A DNA stretch of 7,103 bases from Flavobacteriaceae bacterium (lineage in GTDB: Bacteria > Bacteroidota > Bacteroidia > Flavobacteriales > Flavobacteriaceae), in contig JAMPYA010000115.1 in NCBI GenBank assembly GCA_023700885.1, positions 1 through 7,103 of the forward strand, read 5' to 3'. Positions 1 to 5,518 of this stretch are shown one piece after another. A program made the position numbers and the translations under genes. Numbering within the stretch: position 1 is the first letter of the stretch; the number at the start of each line of letters is the position of its first letter. The notes below the pieces were generated by a model. That model worked only from the letters and a program-made list of their open reading frames with translations. It was not told the DNA's origin and made no database searches.

Positions 1-593
1 GAATTGCTGATTTAGAATCTAAAAACAAACGTCTTTTCTTTTTAACAGATTCATTAAAAGGAGCTAATGAATTTTTAAGTTTAGAAGTAGTTACCCATAA
101 AAAAACAATTGAAGAACAAACGGTTGTTAATACTGATTTAACTAACAAAAACACAGAGTTAACAAATGTTGTTAATGTTGGTTCAGTTTTAATTGTAAAT
201 GAAGTTAAAGCTTCAGCAATGAAATTGCGCAGTAGTGATAAACTTTCTGAAACAAATAGTTTTAACAAAACAGATGCTTTTAGAGTTAGTTTTAAAATTG
301 CTGAAAACAGAATTGCAACTAAAGGAAACAGAAACGTATATTACGTTATTAAAGACCCTTCTGGTGCAGTTGTAAAAAATGCCGGAACAATTACAGTAGA
401 GAATGGTAAAGCGGTTTCTTATACAGATAAAACTACTGCAAACTATGACAATAAAGCATTAGAGGTAATTGCAGTTGTTAATGTGGATAGAGCTGCAATG
501 GTACAAGGTGCTTATACTATTGATGTTTACATTGATACGTACTATGTAGGTACAACTACAGTTGATTTAAAAAATTCTTTCTTAGGATTATAA
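1..593 (+). CDS. 3' end of an unrecognised coiled-coil protein (5'-truncated)
   Basis: The reading frame is open from base 3 at the left edge to the TAA at 591-593, giving 196 visible codons; the true start lies outside the window. An internal ATG at 219 is not a credible start, because the frame upstream reads as normal protein. Visible residues 1-57 are rich in Leu, Glu, Lys, Asn and Thr with helical spacing (ADLESKNKR, SLEVVTHKKTIEEQT, DLTNKNTELTN), which suggests the end of a coiled coil. From about residue 60 the character changes to alternating beta-strand sequence (NVYYVIKDPSG, YTIDVYIDTYYVGTTTVDL), so the chain ends in a beta-sandwich-like domain of about 130 residues. I recognise no catalytic motif. 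Many Flavobacteria carry envelope-associated proteins with a coiled coil followed by a small beta domain, but a location cannot be shown without the N terminus. A strong terminator follows 19 bp after the stop, so the gene ends its transcript here. Confidence 0.8.
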   Translation, partial: IADLESKNKRLFFLTDSLKGANEFLSLEVVTHKKTIEEQTVVNTDLTNKNTELTNVVNVGSVLIVNEVKASAMKLRSSDKLSETNSFNKTDAFRVSFKIAENRIATKGNRNVYYVIKDPSGAVVKNAGTITVENGKAVSYTDKTTANYDNKALEVIAVVNVDRAAMVQGAYTIDVYIDTYYVGTTTVDLKNSFLGL

Positions 594-612
594 TATTTAA
601 TTTCAATCTTTG

Positions 613-646
613 AAAAACAGTAATGATTTCATTGCTGTTTTTTTTT
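613..646 (+). terminator. Rho-independent terminator after the coiled-coil gene
   Basis: The stem pairs 613-626 (AAAAACAGTAATGA) with 629 onward (TCATTGCTGTTTTT) across a TT loop. It contains one T-G wobble and runs straight into nine T residues at 638-646. It lies 19 bp after the TAA of the upstream gene and before the glyS promoter box, so it separates the two transcripts. Confidence 0.85.
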
Positions 647-687
647 ACGTGTAATTCAAAAGAGTTTTTTATAACCAAATCCTTTAG

Positions 688-695
688 TACTTTTG
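688..695 (+). promoter_or_regulatory. Bacteroidota -7 box for glyS, almost touching the ATG
   Basis: TACTTTTG is an exact match to the Bacteroidota -7 consensus TAnnTTTG. Its last base is only 4 bp before the glyS ATG at 700, so the expected transcription start falls on or within a base or two of the A of the ATG. No good TTG -33 element is visible 17-23 bp upstream, only the T-run at 665-670. The call rests on the box and its position. Confidence 0.6.
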
Positions 696-699
696 CGTT

Positions 700-2247
700 A
701 TGGCAATACAAGAAGAACATTTTAAAAAAGTAATATCACATGCTAAGGAATATGGATTTATATTTCCTTCAAGTGAAATTTATGACGGATTGAGCGCAGT
801 GTATGATTACGCCCAAAACGGAGTTGAGTTAAAAAATAATATCAGAAACTATTGGTGGAAATCAATGGTGCAAATGCACGATAATATTGTTGGTATTGAT
901 GCGGCAATATTGATGCATCCAACCACTTGGAAGGCTTCTGGACATGTCGATGCTTTTAACGATCCTTTAATAGATAATAAAGATTCTAAGAAAAGATATA
1001 GAGCAGATGTTCTAATAGAAGATTATGTAGCTAAAATTGAAGATAAAATAGATAAAGAAATTGCTAAAGCTGCAAAACGTTTTGGCGATGCTTTTAATGA
1101 AAAGGAATTTATATCAACCAATCAACGTGTAGTAGAATACATCGAAAAAAAAGAGGCTATTTTAACTAGAATGGCAAAATCTTTAGAAAAAGAAGATTTA
1201 GCTGATGTTAAATCATTAATCGAAGAATTAGAAATTGCTTGTCCGATATCTGGATCTAGAAATTGGACAGATGTTAAACAATTTAACTTAATGTTTGGAA
1301 CCAAACTCGGCGCTTCGGCAGAATCTGCCATGGATTTATATCTTCGCCCCGAAACTGCTCAAGGTATTTTTGTCAATTTTTTAAATGTGCAAAAATCGGG
1401 TAGAATGAAAATTCCATTCGGAATTGCACAAACCGGTAAAGCATTTAGAAATGAGATTGTTGCACGTCAATTTATTTTTCGCATGCGCGAATTTGAACAA
1501 ATGGAAATGCAGTTTTTTGTGCGACCCGGAGAACAGAAAAAATGGTATGAATCGTGGAAAGAAACCCGCTTAAAATGGCATTTATCATTAGGATTAGGCA
1601 ATGATTATTACCGTTTTCACGATCATGAAAAGTTAGCACATTATGCAGATGCTGCGGCTGATATAGAATTTAAATTCCCTTTCGGATTTAAAGAATTAGA
1701 AGGAATTCATTCTAGAACAGATTTTGATTTAAGCAGTCATGAAAAATTCTCTGGTAGAAAATTACAATATTTTGACCCAGAACTCAATGAGAGTTATGTG
1801 CCTTATGTAGTTGAAACTTCTATTGGTTTAGATCGTATGTTTTTAGCGATGTTTTCATCGGCTTTAATGGATGAAACCTTAGAAGATGGTTCTGTTAGAA
1901 CAGTTTTAAAATTACCTTCTGTGTTGGCTCCTATAAAAGCAGCGGTATTGCCGTTGGTTAAAAAGGATGGATTACCAGAAATTGCCAAGGAAATTGTAGA
2001 AGATTTAAAATGGGATTTCAACGTTGATTATGATGAAAAAGATGCCATTGGAAGAAGATATCGTCGTCAGGATGCTATTGGAACACCATTTTGTATTACC
2101 GTTGACCATGATACCTTAGAAGACAAAGCTGTTACCATTCGGTTTAGAGACTCAATGGAACAAAAAAGAATTCCGATTGCCGCACTTCGCGAACTCATAA
2201 ATGAAGAGGTTTCAGTTAGGAAGTGGCTCAAAAAAATACAATCATAA
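700..2247 (+). CDS. glyS: Glycine--tRNA ligase, dimeric (alpha2) type
   Basis: This is a cytoplasmic class II aminoacyl-tRNA synthetase that charges tRNA-Gly with glycine using ATP. At 515 aa it is complete and is the single-chain homodimer type, not the split alpha/beta GlyQ/GlyS type. The N-terminal catalytic part has the glycine-enzyme signature WWKSMVQMHDNIVG at residues 52-65. The conserved LRPETAQGIFVNF is at 215-227, motif 2 FRNEIVARQFIFRMREFEQ at 249-267, and motif 3 VVETSIGLDRMF at 370-381. A lysine/glutamate-rich insertion lies at about 105-175. The C-terminal anticodon-binding domain spans about 405-510 (APIKAAVLPLV, GRRYRRQDAIGTPFCITVD). The ATG at 700 is the right start: MAIQEEHFKKVISHAKEYGF is a typical N terminus for the family, and a promoter box ends at 695, leaving no room for a longer form. 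There is no Shine-Dalgarno sequence. The gene is transcribed alone between two terminators. Confidence 0.97.
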   Translation: MAIQEEHFKKVISHAKEYGFIFPSSEIYDGLSAVYDYAQNGVELKNNIRNYWWKSMVQMHDNIVGIDAAILMHPTTWKASGHVDAFNDPLIDNKDSKKRYRADVLIEDYVAKIEDKIDKEIAKAAKRFGDAFNEKEFISTNQRVVEYIEKKEAILTRMAKSLEKEDLADVKSLIEELEIACPISGSRNWTDVKQFNLMFGTKLGASAESAMDLYLRPETAQGIFVNFLNVQKSGRMKIPFGIAQTGKAFRNEIVARQFIFRMREFEQMEMQFFVRPGEQKKWYESWKETRLKWHLSLGLGNDYYRFHDHEKLAHYADAAADIEFKFPFGFKELEGIHSRTDFDLSSHEKFSGRKLQYFDPELNESYVPYVVETSIGLDRMFLAMFSSALMDETLEDGSVRTVLKLPSVLAPIKAAVLPLVKKDGLPEIAKEIVEDLKWDFNVDYDEKDAIGRRYRRQDAIGTPFCITVDHDTLEDKAVTIRFRDSMEQKRIPIAALRELINEEVSVRKWLKKIQS

Positions 2248-2254
2248 CTAAATT

Positions 2255-2283
2255 AAAACGCTGAAATTCTCAGCGTTTTTTTT
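2255..2283 (+). terminator. Rho-independent terminator of glyS
   Basis: A perfect 10-bp stem pairs AAAACGCTGA (2255-2264) with TCAGCGTTTT (2270-2279) around the AATTC loop. A run of eight T residues spans 2276-2283. It starts 8 bp after the glyS TAA. Confidence 0.9.
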
Positions 2284-2310
2284 ATTTTTATCGATTAAAC
2301 CTGTGATTTT

Positions 2311-2766
2311 ATGAAAACAGTATTTCAAAAACTACAACTGAAATATCAAAATCCAATTTTGATTTTAAATCATCCGGAAACGTTTAATAATCATATAAGT
2401 ATGTTAGATGATATCAAAATTGATATTGAAATAAAATCAACTAATTACGATTTTATCTTGGTTTTTGTAGTGGAAGAACTGCAAGTAGAAAAATCTATTA
2501 AGGATTTAATCTCGGTTTTAAAAGAAGATGCAACACTTTGGTTTGCATATCCTAAAAAGTCCTCCAAAAAATATAAAGCTACTATTTCTCGTGATGAAGG
2601 TTGGAAATCATTGGGAAATCTCGGTTTTGAAGGTGTCAGTTTAATTGCAATAGATGAAGATTGGTCGGCTTTACGATTTAGAAAAATCAATTTAATTAAA
2701 TCATTTAAACGAAATCCTAAAATGGCTTTGAGTCAAGAAGGTAAAAACAGAACTATCAAAAATTAA
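2311..2766 (+). CDS. DUF3052-like small cytoplasmic protein of unknown function
   Basis: This 151-residue protein has no signal peptide or membrane segment. Its core resembles the DUF3052 family: LWFAYPKKSSKKYKATISRD at residues 76-95, then GWKSLGNLGFEGVSLIAID at 97-115, then DEDWSALRFRK at 115-125. The first 70 residues form a short alpha/beta region (PILILNHPETF, YDFILVFV). The last 25 residues are basic and probably disordered. No catalytic residues can be named, and the family's function is not known to me. The ATG at 2311 is the first start in the frame and follows the glyS terminator by 27 bp. A TATTTTTA box (7 of 8 to TAnnTTTG) at 2283-2290 overlaps the end of the terminator T-run and could be its promoter, giving a leader of about 10-15 nt. 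No clear terminator follows. The downstream neighbour is convergent. Confidence 0.85.
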   Translation: MKTVFQKLQLKYQNPILILNHPETFNNHISMLDDIKIDIEIKSTNYDFILVFVVEELQVEKSIKDLISVLKEDATLWFAYPKKSSKKYKATISRDEGWKSLGNLGFEGVSLIAIDEDWSALRFRKINLIKSFKRNPKMALSQEGKNRTIKN

Positions 2767-2823
2767 GTCTCAATTGCACACTTTCAGCATAAATTTGCTT
2801 TTACTTTTTTATCTGAATAACTG

Positions 2824-3591
2824 TTAGATGCTAAAAATTTCTTTTGAATTTTGAGTAGTTATAGATGCTATTTCATTTGGAGTAAGATTGTAAATTTGAG
2901 CCAATTTATCTACAATAAGAGGCAGATAACTACTTTCATTTCTTTTGCCACGAAATGGCACCGGAGCTAAATAGGGTGCATCTGATTCTAAAACGATATG
3001 ATTGAGCGGAATTTCTTTTAAAAATTGATCTATTTTACCATTTTTAAAGGTTACTACTCCGCCAATTCCTAATTTCATTTGGTAAGTTAATGCTTTTTCA
3101 GCTTGATCTTTGGTTCCCGTAAAACAATGAAAAATTCCAAAAAGTTGTTCATCTTTTACATCATCTAAAACTTCAAAAATTTCATCAAAAGAATCTCTAC
3201 TATGGATAATTATAGGTAGTTTTTTTTCTTTTGCCCATTCAATTTGAGTTTTAAAAGCATCCTGCTGTTGTTTTAAAAAAGTTTTATCCCAATATAAATC
3301 GATGCCAATTTCTCCAACTCCGTAAAATGTGCGCTTATCTAGCCATTCTTTTACTTTAGCCAACTCATCAACAACATTTTCTTTAACATGAGTTGGATGT
3401 AAACCCATCATTAAAAACACATTTTTTGGAAATTGATGTTCAATATCTAGCATTGCTTTAGTATAAGTTGAGTCTATTGCAGGAACAAAAAACCGACTTA
3501 CACCCTTTGATATAGCACGATTCATCATTTCGTTTCTGTCATTTTCAAAAAGTTCGCTATAAATATGTGCGTGCGTATCTGTAATAATCAT
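2824..3591 (-). CDS. TatD-family metal-dependent hydrolase (putative deoxyribonuclease)
   Basis: This complete 255-residue protein matches the usual TatD/YcfH length. It is a cytoplasmic TIM-barrel hydrolase of the amidohydrolase-like fold. Family members act as metal-dependent DNases or 3'-5' exonucleases, and the exact substrate here is unknown. All expected metal ligands are visible: THAH with His7 and His9, GEIGID with Glu94, IIHSRD with His130, HCFTG with His155, and LESDAPYLAP with Asp204. The conserved PFRGKRNES tail motif is at 212-220. Start at 3591: MIITDTHAHIYSE is the normal N terminus, with the first His at residue 7. A TATTTTTG box on the minus strand ends about 16 bp upstream, so the 5' leader is very short. 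It diverges from the aspartic protease gene across 31 bp. I leave the symbol blank because TatD and YcfH paralogues cannot be told apart here. Confidence 0.95.
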   Translation of the reverse strand: MIITDTHAHIYSELFENDRNEMMNRAISKGVSRFFVPAIDSTYTKAMLDIEHQFPKNVFLMMGLHPTHVKENVVDELAKVKEWLDKRTFYGVGEIGIDLYWDKTFLKQQQDAFKTQIEWAKEKKLPIIIHSRDSFDEIFEVLDDVKDEQLFGIFHCFTGTKDQAEKALTYQMKLGIGGVVTFKNGKIDQFLKEIPLNHIVLESDAPYLAPVPFRGKRNESSYLPLIVDKLAQIYNLTPNEIASITTQNSKEIFSI

Positions 3592-3599
3592 GATTTGAG

Positions 3600-3607
3600 T
3601 ATTTTTA
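3600..3607 (+). promoter_or_regulatory. Putative -7 box for the aspartic protease gene
   Basis: TATTTTTA matches TAnnTTTG at 7 of 8 positions and lies 15 bp before the ATG at 3623, predicting a leader of roughly 10 nt. A weak TCTG at 3578-3581, 18 bp upstream and inside the tatD-family gene, is the best -33 candidate. It directly abuts the opposing box at 3608-3615. Confidence 0.4.
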
Positions 3608-3615
3608 CAAAAATA
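3608..3615 (-). promoter_or_regulatory. Putative -7 box for the TatD-family gene
   Basis: Read on the minus strand this is TATTTTTG, an exact TAnnTTTG match, ending 16 bp before the start codon at 3591. No convincing TTG -33 element is seen on that side, which lies inside the protease coding region. Together with 3600-3607 it forms a near-palindrome with 7-bp arms (TATTTTT/AAAAATA) around an AC centre. Confidence 0.5.
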
Positions 3616-3622
3616 ACAATCT

Positions 3623-4063
3623 ATGGCAAGTCTAAAAGAATTCCTAAAAGAAAAAAAATATAAAGTATTTGATTTACAACAAATTCATACCAATCATTTA
3701 AAAATTAAAATGAAGCTGAATGGTGTTGACGGCGATTTTATTGTTGATACCGGAGCTTCAAATACCTGCATTGGCTTAGGTGGAATTCAAAAGTTTGAAT
3801 TGAATACTGAAGTTTCAGACGTTAAAGCAGCAGGTGCTGGGGCCACTGAAATGGAAACTCATAAGGCCATAAAGATACCTGTTAAAATTGGTCGGTGGAA
3901 AACCAAAATTGACTTAGTTGTTTTGGATTTAAGTCATGTTAATATTGCATTAAAGAATCATTTGTCTGAAGAAATTGATGGTATTATTGGCGCAGATTTA
4001 CTGCAAAAAGGAGCAGCAGTAATAGATTATTCTAAAAACAGGTTGTATTTAAAGAAATTGTAA
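3623..4063 (+). CDS. Retropepsin-like (clan AA) aspartic protease
   Basis: This is a 146-residue single-domain protein. The catalytic motif FIVDTGASNTCI is at residues 39-50, with the catalytic Asp at 42. The second family motif, hydrophobic-hydrophobic-Gly before a helix, is IIGADLLQKGAAVIDY at 121-136, followed by the typical closing strand KNRLYLKKL. Only one DTG is present, so by analogy with retropepsins it should act as a homodimer; this is inference. No signal peptide or membrane segment is present, so it is probably cytoplasmic. The natural substrate is unknown. The region between the motifs (GAGATEMETHKAIKIPVKIG) fits the beta-rich body of the fold. The ATG at 3623 is the first start after the shared divergent promoter region. 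No strong terminator is seen before the tRNA promoter. Confidence 0.88.
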   Translation: MASLKEFLKEKKYKVFDLQQIHTNHLKIKMKLNGVDGDFIVDTGASNTCIGLGGIQKFELNTEVSDVKAAGAGATEMETHKAIKIPVKIGRWKTKIDLVVLDLSHVNIALKNHLSEEIDGIIGADLLQKGAAVIDYSKNRLYLKKL

Positions 4064-4128
4064 ATGAGTAACTTATATTTTTGTTGAAATAAGAACTTAT
4101 TTAGGATCTTTATTTTTTAATAAAAATA

Positions 4129-4159
4129 TTTGCTGAGTGTTTAAAAACTATTATATTTG
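4129..4159 (+). promoter_or_regulatory. Bacteroidota promoter of tRNA-Asn
   Basis: TTTG at 4129-4132 is followed after 19 bp by TATATTTG at 4152-4159, an exact TAnnTTTG match. This is the classic -33/-7 arrangement. The predicted transcription start is near 4164, giving about 15 nt of 5' leader before the mature tRNA end at 4180. Confidence 0.8.
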
Positions 4160-4179
4160 CACACCTAAAACAAGGAGAT

Positions 4180-4253
4180 TCCTCCTTAGCTCAGTTGGTT
4201 AGAGCATCTGACTGTTAATCAGAGGGTCCTAGGTTCAAGTCCTAGAGGGGGAG
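4180..4253 (+). tRNA. tRNA-Asn (anticodon GTT)
   Basis: The full cloverleaf can be drawn. The acceptor stem pairs TCCTCCT (4180-4186) with AGGGGGA (4246-4252), with one T-G pair. The D stem is GCTC/GAGC (4189-4192 with 4202-4205). The anticodon stem is TCTGA/TCAGA around loop CTGTTAA, with anticodon GTT at 4214-4216. The T stem is CTAGG/CCTAG around TTCAAGT. The discriminator is G at 4253, as expected for Asn. The following bases are CAA, so the CCA tail is not encoded and must be added after transcription. Confidence 0.97.
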
Positions 4254-4260
4254 CAAAACA

Positions 4261-4293
4261 AAAAACCTTTACAGCAATGTAGAGGTTTTTTTT
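4261..4293 (+). terminator. Rho-independent terminator of tRNA-Asn
   Basis: The stem AAAAACCTTTACA (4261-4273) pairs with TGTAGAGGTTTTT (4278-4290) around a GCAA tetraloop, with one T-G wobble, and is followed by T residues to 4293. It starts 7 bp after the tRNA, so the tRNA is a single-gene transcript. Confidence 0.9.
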
Positions 4294-4459
4294 GTTTATA
4301 AATTCTGGCAAAATAATTTTTTAAAGTAATTTTTTAAACAAAACTGTTATAAAAAAAGAATTTATAAGATAAATAATAAATATTAAAACTTTTTCAAAAA
4401 ATTAAGGTCTAATAGGAATAGAAATTTAAGTTTAACAAAGTTTAATAAATTAAGAAATT
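4294..4459. other. AT-rich intergenic leader with no clear gene
   Basis: This stretch between the tRNA terminator and the lipoprotein gene is very AT-rich, with no credible ORF or structured RNA that I can see. It should contain the lipoprotein promoter. The best candidate is TAAGTTTA at 4427-4434 (7 of 8 to the TAnnTTTG consensus), without a clear -33 element. Confidence 0.4.
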
Positions 4460-5308
4460 ATGAAAATGTATTTGAAAAGAGGTTTTATAATTGCTTTTGC
4501 AATTATTTTGACAATGGTAATTCAAAGTTGTAATAATGACAACGATACTCTAACAGCAACTAATTCTGCAAGAGTTCAGTTAAAGTTAGTAGATGCACCT
4601 GGAATGAATATTACCCAAGTAAATATAAATATTGTAGATATACAATATAATAACTCGGATAATGAAACCGGTTGGACGAGTTTAACAAATACTCCTATTA
4701 GTGTTGATTTAACAAAGCTTATTGCTGGGAATAATCTTTTATTAACAGACAATATAATTCCAGCTGGCAATTTTAAACAAATTAGATTGATTTTAGGTAG
4801 TGGAAATACTCTTCAATTGGAAGGTAGTGATGCATTAATACCTCTTGATACACCTAGTGCTATGCAGTCAGGTTTAAAATTACAATTGAATGCCAATTTA
4901 GAGGCTGGTTTTTCTTATACATTTATTCTAGATTGGGATGTGCAAAAATCGATAGTGCAAGCAGGTACTTCAGGAAAATATAATTTAAAACCAGTAATTA
5001 GCGTAAATGCAGAAGTGAATTCTGGATCAGTATCTGGTGTTGTTGTTAAAACTGCTAATGATATTGATACGCCAATGGATGGACTTGTTGTAGAATTTTC
5101 TAATAATTCTGATGCTTTAATAAATGGAACAACTCTAACAGATAAAGATGGTAAATTTTTAATTCAAGGACTTAAAGCAGGAACTTACACTTTGACCATT
5201 AATAAAGAGGGATATGTTAGTTACTCGAAAATTGATGTTAGTGTTACTGCTGGAAATATAACTAATATTGATAAAATCACCTTAGTTCCAACTATAACAA
5301 CTCCCTAA
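4460..5308 (+). CDS. DUF4382 lipoprotein with carboxypeptidase-regulatory-like domain
   Basis: This 282-residue protein is probably exported. Residues 1-23 are a lipoprotein signal (basic MKMYLKRG, then a hydrophobic stretch) ending in the lipobox IQSC, with the lipidated Cys at 24. The next residues, NNDND, are polar and acidic, a composition that in Bacteroidota can direct lipoproteins to the cell surface; this is inference. Residues about 37-185 resemble DUF4382: ARVQLKLVDAPG, then VNINIVDIQYN, then PAGNFKQIRLIL, then FILDWDVQKSIV, then YNLKPVI. Residues about 190-277 form a transthyretin-like beta-sandwich of the carboxypeptidase-regulatory type (GSVSGVVV, TLTDKDGKFLIQGLKAGTYT, KEGYVSYS). 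No enzyme active site is seen, and a binding or structural role in the envelope is likely. Start: the ATG at 4460 gives a good signal peptide; the ATG two codons later would also work. The preceding AT-rich gap holds only a weak TAAGTTTA box at 4427-4434. Confidence 0.9.
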   Translation: MKMYLKRGFIIAFAIILTMVIQSCNNDNDTLTATNSARVQLKLVDAPGMNITQVNINIVDIQYNNSDNETGWTSLTNTPISVDLTKLIAGNNLLLTDNIIPAGNFKQIRLILGSGNTLQLEGSDALIPLDTPSAMQSGLKLQLNANLEAGFSYTFILDWDVQKSIVQAGTSGKYNLKPVISVNAEVNSGSVSGVVVKTANDIDTPMDGLVVEFSNNSDALINGTTLTDKDGKFLIQGLKAGTYTLTINKEGYVSYSKIDVSVTAGNITNIDKITLVPTITTP

Positions 5309-5344
5309 AATGTAGATTGTAATAAATTTTAATAAACAATTATT

Positions 5345-5379
5345 AAAAAAGACTTACAAGAAATTGTAGGTCTTTTTTT
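5345..5379 (+). terminator. Rho-independent terminator of the DUF4382 lipoprotein gene
   Basis: AAAAAAGACTTACAA (5345-5359) pairs with TTGTAGGTCTTTTTT (5364 onward) across a GAAA tetraloop, with one T-G wobble and a T-run at 5373-5379. It begins 36 bp after the stop codon. The A-run on its left side means it could also stop transcripts coming from the convergent restriction-modification gene. Confidence 0.88.
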
Positions 5380-5489
5380 ATGGTCAAAAGTTATGTAAAA
5401 CCACTTCTATACCTTTATTTTAACTACTTTGTTTGTATCGCAATTTTATTTTAATCACAATCTATTTAGTAGTATTTATGGTGTTCGTG

Positions 5490-5518
5490 AATCTCAAGAA
5501 TTTTCAATTATTGAGATT
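5490..5518 (-). repeat. Inverted repeat across the stop of the restriction-modification gene
   Basis: AATCTCAA at 5490-5497 and TTGAGATT at 5511-5518 form a perfect 8-bp inverted repeat with a 13-nt loop. It overlaps the TGA stop at 5494-5496. No T-run follows on the minus strand, so it is a weak candidate for a 3' mRNA hairpin and not a standard terminator. Confidence 0.35.

Noticed and set aside
1122..1331. Short minus-strand ORFs inside glyS (also 1803-2021) and minus-strand ORFs at 2445-2690 and 4576-4770
   Set aside because: They lie antisense to well-supported genes, have no promoter box or recognisable motif, and read like reverse translations of the real proteins.
2767..2823. A bidirectional terminator between the convergent DUF3052-like and TatD-family genes
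   Set aside because: Only weak complementarity (TTCAG at about 2783 with CTGAA at about 2813, and AGC with GCT) is seen around T-rich sequence. It is not strong enough to call.
4087..4102. Palindrome AAATAAG-AA-CTTATTT upstream of the tRNA promoter
   Set aside because: Its 2-nt loop is too small for a hairpin and no T-run follows, so it is not a terminator. In such AT-rich DNA it could be chance, and no regulator can be assigned.
4180..4293. An integration site at the 3' end of tRNA-Asn
   Set aside because: I saw no second copy of the tRNA 3' end, no integrase and no island boundary in the window. The tRNA has its own intact terminator.
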